Below are positions 27,752 through 37,051 of a DNA stretch of 64,000 bases, in pieces. This stretch comes from Trichothermofontia sp964536415. Its GTDB lineage: Bacteria > Cyanobacteriota > Cyanobacteriia > B231. A program made the position numbers and the translations under genes. The notes under the pieces were generated by a model, which was given only the letters and a program-made list of their open reading frames with translations, was not told the DNA's origin and ran no database searches. The stretch is taken from the NCBI GenBank assembly GCA_964536415.1, contig CAZHXN010000002.1:1-64000 (forward strand). The letters are read 5' to 3'. The first letter of the stretch is position 1; each line of letters starts with the position of its first letter.

Positions 27752-27777
27752 AAATCAGTGGGCAAAATCAGTGGGCC
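27752..27777. repeat. 13-bp tandem duplication at the 3' end of the 42-residue ORF
   Basis: AAATCAGTGGGCA at 27752-27764 is followed by AAATCAGTGGGCC at 27765-27777. It overlaps the stop codon of the minus-strand small ORF. Confidence 0.8.
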
Positions 27778-27896
27778 GTAAAGCCAACAAACAGTAGGGG
27801 CAACAGCAGGGAGAGTGCAACAATAAGGAGCAAGGTACCGGGGTCAACATTGAGGATCAGGGGCTGACCCTTTTTCGTGCCAGGTTTTTCAGGCAT
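27768..27896 (-). CDS. Small single-span membrane protein (42 residues)
   Basis: ATG 27896 to TGA 27768. A basic N-terminus (MPEKPGTKKGQ) is followed by NVDPGTLLLIVALSLLLPLL and FVGFTAH, one clear transmembrane helix. The layout, a short charged head then a single helix, is like the small subunits of photosynthetic complexes. I do not recognise the family. It lies between the sigma-factor terminator and the rhodanese gene. Codon use is unremarkable. Confidence 0.5.
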   Translation of the reverse strand: MPEKPGTKKGQPLILNVDPGTLLLIVALSLLLPLLFVGFTAH

Positions 27897-27993
27897 GGTG
27901 GGTGCTCTACAATACTTGAGATCAGCACGATCGTAGCAGGAATCTCCTAACGAGCGTTCCTAGGCCCCCGACAATTTAATATTGGCGATCAAC

Positions 27994-28356
27994 TTAATAC
28001 TGGCGTAAGGAAGGGTCAATCCGAATAGCATAGGCGTCGATGCCCCCCACCACATTTTTTACCTGTTGAAACCCCTGGGAAACGAGCCATGTGCACATGT
28101 GCTGCGATCGCATCCCGTGATGACAGAGGACGATGGTTTCCTGATTAGGATCAAACCGTTGGCTAATTTGACCCGACCACGTTTCAAATTGACTCAAGGG
28201 CAATAGTTCAAAGCCATCCAGGTGAACGATCTCCCATTCGTGGGGTTCACGCACATCGATCAGTTGCAGTGTACCAGGATCAGCCGAGGCTAGCTGCGTA
28301 GCAAGTTCTTCCACACTGATCTGGGTAATGGGGACATCGGCATGAGGAACCGTCAT
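27994..28356 (-). CDS. Rhodanese-like domain protein
   Basis: A 120-residue single-domain sulfurtransferase. The domain starts at ISVEELATQL and contains IDVREPHEWEIVHLDG (the conserved DVRE). The active loop is CHHGMRS with the catalytic Cys near residue 78, then VKNVVGGIDAYA. Single-domain rhodaneses move sulfane sulphur between thiols or act in redox signalling. The physiological acceptor is not evident. No signal peptide, so cytosolic. Start ATG 28356. Confidence 0.9.
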   Translation of the reverse strand: MTVPHADVPITQISVEELATQLASADPGTLQLIDVREPHEWEIVHLDGFELLPLSQFETWSGQISQRFDPNQETIVLCHHGMRSQHMCTWLVSQGFQQVKNVVGGIDAYAIRIDPSLRQY

Positions 28357-28550
28357 CGCAGTCGTCAGGCGATAATATCTACCTCCTCAGCATAGAGCTA
28401 ACCGAACTCAATGGGGGGAAAAGCCCGTATGCTTTTGCCCTGCTCCTCGCAGCCAAGTCTCCTTAAAATAGAGGCAGTAGACAGATAAATATTCTCTAAA
28501 CGGTTTTTAGATCTTTCTCACCTTACTGAGCAGAACGAGGCAACGGAGCT

Positions 28551-29222
28551 ATGATTTTCCACCCATCAATGGTGATTCTGATCCCAGGGATTATCCTCAT
28601 GTACTGGGCACAAAGCCGGGTTCAAGGCACTTACCAAAAATACTCCGACGTGCGGTCTTCCTTGGGGCTAACGGGTGCCCAGGTTGCCGAAACTATTTTG
28701 CAACGGATGGGTGTTTCTGGGGTACGGGTTGAGCCTGTCGCAGGTGTCTTGACCGATCACTACGATCCCTCCGCCAAGGCGGTGCGTCTCTCCCAAGGGA
28801 TCTACGGATCCAGTTCCCTGGCTGCTGCTGCCGTGGCTGCCCATGAGTGTGGACACGTCTTGCAAGATGTCAAGGGTTACTCACCGATGAACTGGCGGGC
28901 GGCCATCGTCCCTGCAGCTAACTTTGGTTCCCAGTTGGGTCCCCTGCTGGTGCTAGGAGGGGTATTGTTTAATACCACGGGTCTGATCAACGTGGGCATC
29001 GTCCTCTTTGCCGCTGTGATCGCCTTCCACCTAGTGACCCTACCCGTTGAGTTCGACGCTTCCCGGCGCGCCCTGAAGCTGGTGGATGAATTGGGTATTT
29101 TGCAAGGAGATGAGCGGGACGGTGCCCGCCGCGTCTTGAATGCTGCTGCCTGGACCTATGTGGCCACTGCCCTATATGCGATTCTGCAACTGGTTCAACT
29201 GTTGATGATTCGCCGCGACTAG
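28551..29222 (+). CDS. YugP-type zinc metallopeptidase, membrane bound
   Basis: A 223-residue protein of the Zn_peptidase_2 family. The N-terminal helix MVILIPGIILMYWAQ anchors it. The zinc motif is H98-E-C-G-H102 within AAHECGHVLQD. Further hydrophobic segments lie at about 120-150 and 155-175, and DASRRALKLVDELGIL carries the likely third ligand region. A last helix is at about 200-218. The substrate is unknown. A strong hairpin follows the stop. Start ATG 28551, preceded by GGAG. Confidence 0.88.
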   Translation: MIFHPSMVILIPGIILMYWAQSRVQGTYQKYSDVRSSLGLTGAQVAETILQRMGVSGVRVEPVAGVLTDHYDPSAKAVRLSQGIYGSSSLAAAAVAAHECGHVLQDVKGYSPMNWRAAIVPAANFGSQLGPLLVLGGVLFNTTGLINVGIVLFAAVIAFHLVTLPVEFDASRRALKLVDELGILQGDERDGARRVLNAAAWTYVATALYAILQLVQLLMIRRD

Positions 29223-29257
29223 GGTACACCCCTACTTCCTCGACCCCTTAACCCCAA

Positions 29258-29304
29258 GCACGAAGTTACCCCGCTCCCCTGCGATCGGGGTGTCCACTTC
29301 GTGC
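29258..29304 (+). terminator. Strong hairpin, probable terminator of the YugP-type peptidase gene
   Basis: The outer stem GCACGAAGT (29258-29266) pairs with ACTTCGTGC (29296-29304), and the inner stem ACCCCG pairs with CGGGGT (29286-29291). A moderately T-rich tract GCTTTGTGTCTTTA follows. The T-tract is imperfect, so it could also be an mRNA-stability hairpin. Confidence 0.6.
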
Positions 29305-29392
29305 GCTTTGTGTCTTTATGGTTATAGCCACGTCTCAATGCCCCGCCACGGATTCCTTCAATACTCTTCAGCCCATTCATCCTCTAACGAGC

Positions 29393-30271
29393 ATGACTTC
29401 CCCACCCATTCAATGGTATCCCGGCCACATTGCCAAGGCCGAAAAAGCCCTCCTCGACCAACTGAAACGGGTGGATCTAATCCTGGAAGTGCGCGATTTC
29501 CGGATTCCCCTGGCCACTGCCCACCCCAAACTCCCCCAGTGGATTGGGAACAAAGCCCATCTGCTGATCCTGAATCGGATGGATATGGTGCCAGCAGCGG
29601 TACAAACCCAATGGCTGCACTGGTTCCAGCAGCAGAATACCCCCGCTTATTCGACTGATGCCAAACAGGGGAAGGGTATCCCTGCGATCCTGCAAGCGGC
29701 CCAAACCGTCAGTGTCGGGATTAATCAGCGACGCCAACAGCGGGGAATGCTCCCCCGACCGGTCCGAGCTGTTGTGATTGGATTTCCGAATGTGGGGAAG
29801 TCAGCGTTGATCAATCGTTTACTCAAACGGCGCGTGGTTGAGAGTGCGCGGCGGCCTGGGGTAACTCGCCAGTTGCGCTGGGTACGGGTGTCGGATCAGA
29901 TCGAATTACTCGATGCCCCTGGGATTTTGCCAGCAGCCCTCCGAGATCAGGATGCGGCCTTAAATTTGGCGATTTGTGACGACATTGGGGAAGCCGCCTA
30001 CGATAATCAGCGGGTGGCAGCGGCTCTGGTGGAGCGTCTCAAATGGTTGCAAATCACTGCCCCAGCCCTGTTGCCCCAGTCTCCCTTGGGCAGCCGCTAT
30101 GGCCTGGAGCCGGAGACATTGACCGGCGAGGACTATGTCGCTCAACTTGCTCACGATCGCCATCATGGCGATGTGGAACGCACGGCCAGGGAGCTACTCA
30201 ATGATTTCCGCAAGGGCGTGCTGGGACCGATCCCGCTGGAACTCCCTGATGGCTTCCAGAAAGATCCATAA
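29393..30271 (+). CDS. rbgA: Ribosome biogenesis GTPase YlqF/RbgA
   Basis: A 292-residue circularly permuted GTPase that acts late in 50S subunit assembly. The start is ATG 29393, giving the family N-terminus QWYPGHIAKAEKAL; the longer frame from 29318 has no family support. The permuted order is visible: G4 NRMDMV near residue 63 precedes G1 GFPNVGKSALINRLL near 126-140, then G3 DAPG near 174. A C-terminal all-helical domain follows at about 205-290. The gene stands alone between two hairpin-bounded units. Confidence 0.93.
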   Translation: MTSPPIQWYPGHIAKAEKALLDQLKRVDLILEVRDFRIPLATAHPKLPQWIGNKAHLLILNRMDMVPAAVQTQWLHWFQQQNTPAYSTDAKQGKGIPAILQAAQTVSVGINQRRQQRGMLPRPVRAVVIGFPNVGKSALINRLLKRRVVESARRPGVTRQLRWVRVSDQIELLDAPGILPAALRDQDAALNLAICDDIGEAAYDNQRVAAALVERLKWLQITAPALLPQSPLGSRYGLEPETLTGEDYVAQLAHDRHHGDVERTARELLNDFRKGVLGPIPLELPDGFQKDP

Positions 30272-30307
30272 GCTGTGCTGCCTACGCCCATCCCTAGCAG
30301 TTGGCGG

Positions 30308-32035
30308 TTACTCAATACTCACCCCCCGCACGGTTTGGGGACGTTTGCGACTCGCAACGGGGGCCTGGGCAGCTTCCCGATCCTGTTGATGGTGGGCCTG
30401 GAAGTAGGATTGCCAGAGGGCGGGGGCATTCAGGGTTTCGCCGCCGTGTTGGGTGAGTCGCTGACGGACCTGACAGAGCACAGGGGTATTCACACAGGCT
30501 CCGGCAATAATCACCTGCCCCTTGGTGAGGGCGGGAAGTTCTTTGAGTAAATCCCGTCCGGCAGCTTCTACCCCATATTTGAGGCTGTCCTGATCGACTG
30601 GATTGACGATGCGCATGATGAACTGACTCATGCACTGGGACAACACATCGGAGTCGAGCTTGCCCGGACGCTGGGTAATCAGCCCCACCCCCAGACCGAA
30701 TTTGCGACCCTCGCTCAGGATGGTGCGCAGGACAGCCTTGCAGCGGGAGGGTTCGTGGGCCGGGGCAAAGCGGTGGGCCTCTTCTAGGAGAATAAACACG
30801 GGATAAGGCAGATAATTCTCGTCATCGGGGGTAATCTTCTCTTTTTGGGTATTCATGCGGGCGTGGTATGCCTGCCGGAGGACGGCGGCACAGATGACCT
30901 GTTGTTCTTCCTGGCTGATTTCGTTCATTTGCATGACGGTCACCTGACCCGGTTCAAACAAGTCTTTGGGGGTGCAGTGTTGCAACGGGTCAAAGTAGGG
31001 CGATCGCGCCAATTTTTCCAATTTCCATTCGATCGCAGGAGCCGAAGATCCGGATTTCTCATTGCCCTCATCGTCGGTTTGGGTATCGGCTTCATAGACG
31101 GCGGCGATGAGATCGGAAACATCCCAGCGATAGTCCCCCCGTTTGTGGCGTTTGAGGATGGCGTAGGCTTTGCTAAGGATGGACTGCTGGCGATCGCTCA
31201 TTTCCGGCAACAGCATCAAAATGTCATAGTAATCGAGCGAGGAAATCCGAATCCGAATGGCATCCGGTGTCAGGATTTTTACTGTGGGGGCATAGCCGTC
31301 GTGACCCTTAAACCCAGCATGACCGCGAATCGCTTCCAGGGTGCCATATTCCCCGTGGGGGTCGAAAATCAGCACAGCAGCCCGGTTGTAGGGACGCAGG
31401 AGTTCTTCAACCAAAACCCCAGCAGTATAGGATTTCCCCGACCCGGTTCCCGCCAGGATTGCCATGTGGGTGCTAACCAGTTCTTTGACGTCCAAGGTAA
31501 TGGGGACGGCGTCGCAATCGCGCAGGAGCAATGAACCAATATGAGCCGACCCCACTGCACCCACCGGACGCCGGTTCAAGATCTCCTGTAGGGTAGTATC
31601 ACTGGCTAGGTAGACTTTGGCTCCGGGATCGGGGGTTTGACGGGGGTTCATGAACCCCAGGTTGCGATCGAAGTAGCCAATGACATCGACGGTGACTTCG
31701 TAGATTTCGGGATTGGTATAGGTGAATCCCACTAGGGCTGCAATGACTTCTGGGCTGGTTTCCGTGTCGGCAAAAATGCGATCGGGCAAATGATCGATCA
31801 GCTTGCAGGCTGAGATTTTCCCCAGGATTTGCTGACGCTGCGTCTGCACGGGAGCTTCGTAGTAGACAAATTCGCCAATTTTGACGTGTTGATTATCGGC
31901 GGTGATAAACACATACTGGTTGCCGTCTTGGCCGGGGCCTTTGACGGTGCCGATTCCCGTAGGGATCGCTTCGCGAATCGTTTGGGGGGCAAGGGCGCGT
32001 TCAAGGTTGGCGAGGTCTGTTTGCGGAAGGTTCAT
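30308..32035 (-). CDS. herA: HerA-like DNA translocase/helicase ATPase
   Basis: A 575-residue protein from ATG 32035; an in-frame TTG lies 24 bp upstream. An N-terminal HAS-barrel (about 1-130) precedes a DUF87/HerA ATPase core. Walker A is LAGTGSGKSYTAGVL, followed by LIFDPHGEYGT. Walker B is FILLEEAHRFAP, and ITQRPGKLDSDVLSQC carries a sensor/arginine-finger region. HerA forms hexamers that pump DNA and usually works with the nuclease NurA and with Mre11-Rad50 in end resection. No NurA is seen, but an SbcD/Mre11-type nuclease lies 5 kb away on the same strand, beyond the RND pair. Confidence 0.88.
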   Translation of the reverse strand: MNLPQTDLANLERALAPQTIREAIPTGIGTVKGPGQDGNQYVFITADNQHVKIGEFVYYEAPVQTQRQQILGKISACKLIDHLPDRIFADTETSPEVIAALVGFTYTNPEIYEVTVDVIGYFDRNLGFMNPRQTPDPGAKVYLASDTTLQEILNRRPVGAVGSAHIGSLLLRDCDAVPITLDVKELVSTHMAILAGTGSGKSYTAGVLVEELLRPYNRAAVLIFDPHGEYGTLEAIRGHAGFKGHDGYAPTVKILTPDAIRIRISSLDYYDILMLLPEMSDRQQSILSKAYAILKRHKRGDYRWDVSDLIAAVYEADTQTDDEGNEKSGSSAPAIEWKLEKLARSPYFDPLQHCTPKDLFEPGQVTVMQMNEISQEEQQVICAAVLRQAYHARMNTQKEKITPDDENYLPYPVFILLEEAHRFAPAHEPSRCKAVLRTILSEGRKFGLGVGLITQRPGKLDSDVLSQCMSQFIMRIVNPVDQDSLKYGVEAAGRDLLKELPALTKGQVIIAGACVNTPVLCQVRQRLTQHGGETLNAPALWQSYFQAHHQQDREAAQAPVASRKRPQTVRGVSIE

Positions 32036-32079
32036 GGCTTGTTTAGAGAAGGTGGCCAAGTCCAGGGGCGGGTGCTGTG

Positions 32080-32121
32080 ACGACTCAAGTCGTTACTACG
32101 AACTGTGATGGCTCAAGTCGT
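32080..32121. promoter_or_regulatory. Near-palindromic operator-like sequence between herA and the RND operon
   Basis: ACGACT-CA-AGTCGT at 32080-32093 is a perfect 6+6 inverted repeat. CTCAAGTCGT recurs in direct orientation at 32112-32121, 28 bp on, with GACGAC following. It sits in the divergent gap upstream of the efflux genes. Binding by a regulator is an inference; no regulator gene is adjacent. Confidence 0.4.
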
Positions 32122-32218
32122 GACGACAACCTGGGAGGAATCTATCCTGAAATCGCTAATATGCTGTCATTTGGGGCGGGTCGCTATAATCAGCTTACTT
32201 GTTGAAATCCCCTTATGC

Positions 32219-33478
32219 ATGAGCGTTCTTCGTCCCACTCCCCAACACTTGGGGCCGGGTTTGCTTCCCCTGATGGTGGGGGTCAGTCTGATGATGGGCT
32301 GTTCCCAGGGCCCGCCTGCCGGGATGGCTGGGGGACCGCCGCCCGGTGTGCCCGCCCAGTTGGCTACGGTGTCTACCCAACCCCTGGAAACTACCTCTGA
32401 GTTTGTGGGGACTTTGGAATCTCGCCAGTCGGTGTCCCTGCGGCCAGAGGTGAATGGCTATGTCAAACAGATCTTTGTCCAGCCGGGCGATCGCGTTCCG
32501 GCGGGAAAAACGGTAGTAGTGTTGAGCTTGGATAAGCAGCAGGCCCAACTGGACCGAGAGATTGCGGCCCTCAATGCGGCTAAGGCTCGACGCATTAGTG
32601 CGATCGCGGCTCTGCGGACGATAGAAGCGGAACTGGCGACGGCGGAGGCAGAGGTAGAGCTGCAAAAGGCGGAATATGACCGGATTGCCAAACTGGTGGA
32701 AGAGGGTGCCCTGGCCCAGCAAGCCCTCGATCGCGTCCAGCGCGATCGCACGAAAGCCGAGGCGGACCTGCGGGCCAAACGTCAGCAGATCGAAGCGGCC
32801 CATGCCAGTGTCGCCGAAGCCGAAGCTGACCTCAAACAAGCCCAGGCCCAGGTCACCCTGGAGTCGGAACGGTTGCGGGATTCCACAGTCACGGCTCCCT
32901 TCGCGGGCGTGATTGGCGATATTCCCGTCAAGGTGGGGGCCTATGTGGAGTCCGGGGATACCCTGATGACGATTACCCAGAATCATGTGTTGGAGTTGCG
33001 CCTGCCGATTCCCCTAGAACGGGGTCCCGATTTACGTCTGGGGCTACCGGTACGGATCGAGGATGCCCAGAGTAGAGCATTGGGCAATGGTCAGGTGACC
33101 TTTATTTCGCCCCAAGTGAATGCAGATGCCCAGACGATTCTGGCCAAGGCGACGATCGACAATCCCCAGGGCCAGTTGCGGGATGGGCAATTTGTTCGGG
33201 CTAAGGTGATCTGGAAGCGGCAACCCAGCGCGATCGTGATTCCCAGTACCGCGATCGTAGCCCAGGGTCGCGATCGCTTTGTCTATGTAGCCGCCCCCGG
33301 CAAAACAGCAGGAAGCCTCGTAGCCCAGCAACACCCCATTCAGGTGGGCCAGATCCAGGGTGATGCCACCGAAGTCACCCAGGGCCTAGAACCGGGTACG
33401 AAAATCGTCGTATCGGGTCTCCAAAAGCTGGCGGATGGCGTCCCCCTGATGCCATTGAGTGAGAACCCCCCCCAATGA
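32219..33478 (+). CDS. RND efflux periplasmic adaptor (membrane fusion protein), lipoprotein
   Basis: A 419-residue adaptor from ATG 32219. The signal region ends in SLMMGC at about residue 27, a lipobox-like site, so the mature protein is probably lipid-anchored in the periplasm. The order is beta-barrel/lipoyl half QSVSLRPEVNGYVKQIFVQP, a long alpha-hairpin coiled coil (about 105-205), then the second lipoyl half DSTVTAPFAGVIGDIPVKVG and the barrel/membrane-proximal domain. It links the inner-membrane pump at 33841 to an outer-membrane channel that is not in the window. The adaptor and pump genes are 362 bp apart. Confidence 0.9.
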   Translation: MSVLRPTPQHLGPGLLPLMVGVSLMMGCSQGPPAGMAGGPPPGVPAQLATVSTQPLETTSEFVGTLESRQSVSLRPEVNGYVKQIFVQPGDRVPAGKTVVVLSLDKQQAQLDREIAALNAAKARRISAIAALRTIEAELATAEAEVELQKAEYDRIAKLVEEGALAQQALDRVQRDRTKAEADLRAKRQQIEAAHASVAEAEADLKQAQAQVTLESERLRDSTVTAPFAGVIGDIPVKVGAYVESGDTLMTITQNHVLELRLPIPLERGPDLRLGLPVRIEDAQSRALGNGQVTFISPQVNADAQTILAKATIDNPQGQLRDGQFVRAKVIWKRQPSAIVIPSTAIVAQGRDRFVYVAAPGKTAGSLVAQQHPIQVGQIQGDATEVTQGLEPGTKIVVSGLQKLADGVPLMPLSENPPQ

Positions 33479-33840
33479 TTCAGAGGGGCAGCCCTGTCAG
33501 CACATGGATTCAGAGAGGACTGCTCAGGACATCGGTGGGTTAACCAAAGTCACTCGAAATCACCCGATCCGGTGCAGCGATCCCTGGGGAGAACCCACTA
33601 GGATCGAAACTCAAAATCACCAGCCCCAAGGATCAGCATAGCCCTGAAGCCCTGCGTAACGCTTCCCGCTTTCCCCCACTTACCCTCCAAACTGCTCCGC
33701 CAGCATCGCAGCAGGCCGAGAATCGGAATCTAAGCGCTTGTGGGGTAGACATCTTGCCTGATACTGGAACCACCGAGACGGCCTCCTACCCACACTTTGC
33801 GATCGATTCAGCCCAGTTCCCCACTCCCCCCTGACTGTTC
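33479..33840. other. Gap between the RND adaptor and pump genes
   Basis: I see no supported gene or convincing promoter here. The gap is long for an efflux operon, so the pump could have its own promoter. Confidence 0.5.
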
Positions 33841-36800
33841 ATGTTTACGAATTTTTTCATCCGCCGCCCCGTCTTTGCCTCGGTCTGCTCCTTGCTCATT
33901 GTCCTGGTGGGTTTAGTCAGCTATGCCCGCCTACCCTTGCAGGAATACCCCAGCATTGATCCGCCCGTGGTGAGTGTACGCACGGTCTATCCGGGAGCCA
34001 ACCCCCAGGTGGTGGAAACCGAGGTCACGGAAATCCTGGAGAAGGAGATTAACGGGATTGAGGGCATTCGGACCCTGACCTCAGAAAGCCGGGACTCGGT
34101 GAGCAGTATTACTGTACAGTTTGACTTGAGCCGGGATTTAGAAGTCGCCGCCCAGGATGTCCGGGCGCGGGTGGCGCGAGTCGTGGGGGATTTACCCGAT
34201 GATGCCGATGCACCAGTAGTGGAGAAGGAAGCGGGGGATGCCTCACCGATCGTCTGGTTTGCCCTCTACGGGGAGACGTTTACCCCCCTGGAGTTGAGCA
34301 ATTACGCCGATCGCTTCATCATTGATGCCCTGGAAACCGTGCCGGGAGTGAGCAGCATTTTTGTCGGCGGGGAGCGGCGCTATGCCATGCGCCTCTGGCT
34401 TGACCCACAGCGGCTAGCGGCCCGCAATCTGACGGTCTTGGAGGTGGAAACGGCCCTGCGGCAGGAAAATATCGAAATTCCCGGTGGCCGCATTGAAGGT
34501 AAAACGACAGAATTTTCTGTGCGCACCCTGGGACGGCTGCAAACCCCAGCAGAATACGAAGCCTTGATGCTCAAACGCAACGCCGATGGCTCCCAAGTGC
34601 TGCTGCGGGATGTGGGACGGGCGGAACTGGGGGCCGAGGACGATCGCGTCATTGCCCGCTTTAATGGCGACCCCGCGATCGCCCTAGGGATCGTGAAGCT
34701 ATCGGGGGCGAATACGCTGGCGGTAGGGAAGGCCGTAAAGGCCAAAATGGCGGACTTATCGAAGACCTTCCCCCAGGGCATGGCCTATCGCATTGCCTAC
34801 GATCAGTCGGAATTCGTCCAATTGGCGATCGAAGAAGTGTTTGCCTCCCTCTATTTGGCGATCGGCCTAGTGGTGTTAGTTATTTTCCTTTTCCTGCACG
34901 ATTGGCGAGCCACCCTGATTCCAGCCGTTACCATTCCGGTATCGCTGATCGGAGCCTTTGGCGTCATGTTCTTCCTGGGCTTTTCCGTCAATACCCTCAC
35001 CCTATTTGCCCTGACCCTGGCGACGGGGCTGGTGGTGGACGACACGATCATCGTGCTGGAAAATATCGTGCGTTACATCCGGGAAAAGGGGTACCGGCCC
35101 TTTGCCGCCGCCCAAGCCGCAATGGCCGAAGTGGTCTTTGCCGTCATTGCCACCACGATTGTCCTCGTAGCGGTGTTTCTGCCAGTTGGGTTTTCCGGGG
35201 GGACAACGGGACGTTTATTTAATGAATTTGCCCTGACCCTGGCAGGGGCGGTGATCTTCTCAACGATCGTGGCCCTAACGCTCGCACCAGCCATGTCAGC
35301 CCGGATTTTGAAGACCGAATCCGGCTCCTCCATCTGGGTGCTGGATCGGTTTTTCCGGGGATCAGAATGGGTCTTGGCGCGATCGCGGGATGTCTATGGG
35401 GCCGTGCTCCAAACCCTCATGCACTGGAAGTGGTTAGTCGTCGGGGGGTTTATCCTGGCGCTGCTGGCAACGGCGGGGGTCTATCGCCAACTGCCTCAAG
35501 GCTTTCTGCCCGTGGAGGATCGGGGCGGGATCTTTATCCCTGTGGCCGCACCGGAGGGGGTCAGCCTGGAGTATACCGATAATGTCATGCGCCAGATTGA
35601 AGGTCAACTTCAGGCAGTACCGGTGGTGGAAAGCTACTTTACCTTGGCTGGCTTTAGCTTTGGTGCTCCCCTCGCCAATTCCGGCTTTGCCTTTACGCGG
35701 CTGAAACCTTGGTCTGAGCGCCAGGGACCTGGACAAACCCAACAAGCCGTGGTTGGGCAACTGTTTGGGGGCTTTATGCAAATTAGCGATGCCCTGGTTT
35801 TCCCCATCAATCCCCCCTCCCTACCGGGCGTTGGCTTTCAGCAACCGGTGCAGTATGTGTTGCAGGGCAGTGATCTGCAAACCTTGGCCCAGGTATCTCA
35901 GGACTTTACCAACCGGGCACGGCAACTCCCCCAATTGGTGAATGTGGATACAACGCTGAAAATTAATAAGCCGGAATTGACTGTGGCGATCGATCGCGCC
36001 CAAGCGGGGAATCTGGGTGTCGCCGTGCGGGATATTGCCCGGACGCTCCAGATCCTCTTAGGCAGTGAGAAGATTACCAACTTTAATCAGAACAACCGTC
36101 GCTATGAAGTCGTCGTTCAGGCAGAAAAATCCTTCCGGGATGCACCGGAGGATATTGGACAGTTTTACGTCCGGACCAATCGCACCCTTGCCGCTGCCAC
36201 CCCATCCCCCCAAGCGGCTGGCCAATTAGTACCCCTCAATCAAGTTGTGACGGTAGAAGCGACGACCACCCCCCCGAAAATCGATCGGTTTAACCGCTTT
36301 CGAGCGGCTACCCTAGAGGCGGGTTTGGCCCCCGGCGTGAGTCTAGGTCAAGCCTTGGATGCCCTGGATGCCCTCGCTGCCGAGGTGATCCCGCCTGACA
36401 TCCGCACCACCCTTTCGGGGGAATCGTTGGAATTTCGTGACGCGGGCAAGGCCACCCTATTTATCTTCCTGTTGGCACTTGCCTTTATTTTCCTCGTGCT
36501 CGCGGCCCAATTTGAAAGCTATCTCGATCCGCTGATTATTCTGCTGGCGGTTCCCCTATCCCTGCTGGGGGCATTTGCTAGCCTCTGGCTGCGAGGCCTA
36601 GAACTAAATATTTTTAGCCAAATTGGCCTGATTATTTTAATTGGTCTAGTGACCAAGAATTCCATTTTAATTGTGGAATTTGCTAACCAATTACGGGGGC
36701 AGGGCTTACCGATCACTAAAGCCGCCCTCGAAGCCAGCCGCATTCGATTTCGCCCGATTTTGATGACGGCTTTCTCCACGATTTTCGGCCTGCTCCCCCT

Positions 36801-37026
36801 GGCCTTGGCTACCGGAGCCGGAGCCGCCAGTCGCGTCGCGATCGGGACCTCCGTCTTGGGCGGAATGTTCGTTTCGACGCTGCTGAGTTTGTTCGTTGTT
36901 CCCGTTTTCTATGTGATTGCTACTTCCCTACAACACCGCTTGCTACATTCCCATTCAGAAATTGCTACAGACCCCTCCACCAGTGCCTCGCAGGCGGAGA
37001 ATTTGGAAATAGGGGATCAAGAATAA
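33841..37026 (+). CDS. RND multidrug efflux pump inner-membrane subunit (HAE1/AcrB family)
   Basis: A 1061-residue proton-driven exporter. TM1 starts at FFIRRPVFASVCSLLIVLVG. The first porter domain includes QEYPSIDPPVVSVRTVYPGA. TM4 has the proton-relay signature GLVVDDTIIVLENIVRYI (two adjacent Asp, about 397-414), and TM5-6 follow with PVGFSGGTTGRLFNEF. The C-terminal half repeats this layout from about 535, with TM10 GLVTKNSILIVEFANQLRG carrying the conserved Lys. The length is typical. With the adaptor upstream it forms an incomplete tripartite pump. Substrate unknown; HAE1 pumps export hydrophobic and amphiphilic compounds. Confidence 0.95.
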   Translation: MFTNFFIRRPVFASVCSLLIVLVGLVSYARLPLQEYPSIDPPVVSVRTVYPGANPQVVETEVTEILEKEINGIEGIRTLTSESRDSVSSITVQFDLSRDLEVAAQDVRARVARVVGDLPDDADAPVVEKEAGDASPIVWFALYGETFTPLELSNYADRFIIDALETVPGVSSIFVGGERRYAMRLWLDPQRLAARNLTVLEVETALRQENIEIPGGRIEGKTTEFSVRTLGRLQTPAEYEALMLKRNADGSQVLLRDVGRAELGAEDDRVIARFNGDPAIALGIVKLSGANTLAVGKAVKAKMADLSKTFPQGMAYRIAYDQSEFVQLAIEEVFASLYLAIGLVVLVIFLFLHDWRATLIPAVTIPVSLIGAFGVMFFLGFSVNTLTLFALTLATGLVVDDTIIVLENIVRYIREKGYRPFAAAQAAMAEVVFAVIATTIVLVAVFLPVGFSGGTTGRLFNEFALTLAGAVIFSTIVALTLAPAMSARILKTESGSSIWVLDRFFRGSEWVLARSRDVYGAVLQTLMHWKWLVVGGFILALLATAGVYRQLPQGFLPVEDRGGIFIPVAAPEGVSLEYTDNVMRQIEGQLQAVPVVESYFTLAGFSFGAPLANSGFAFTRLKPWSERQGPGQTQQAVVGQLFGGFMQISDALVFPINPPSLPGVGFQQPVQYVLQGSDLQTLAQVSQDFTNRARQLPQLVNVDTTLKINKPELTVAIDRAQAGNLGVAVRDIARTLQILLGSEKITNFNQNNRRYEVVVQAEKSFRDAPEDIGQFYVRTNRTLAAATPSPQAAGQLVPLNQVVTVEATTTPPKIDRFNRFRAATLEAGLAPGVSLGQALDALDALAAEVIPPDIRTTLSGESLEFRDAGKATLFIFLLALAFIFLVLAAQFESYLDPLIILLAVPLSLLGAFASLWLRGLELNIFSQIGLIILIGLVTKNSILIVEFANQLRGQGLPITKAALEASRIRFRPILMTAFSTIFGLLPLALATGAGAASRVAIGTSVLGGMFVSTLLSLFVVPVFYVIATSLQHRLLHSHSEIATDPSTSASQAENLEIGDQE

Positions 37027-37051
37027 CAGGTTTTGAATTTTGAATTTGGAT

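Noticed and set aside
31902..32218. Longer N-terminal extensions for herA (TTG 32059) and the RND adaptor (ATG 32105)
   Set aside because: The extra residues are not family-like, and the adaptor's signal peptide begins at ATG 32219.
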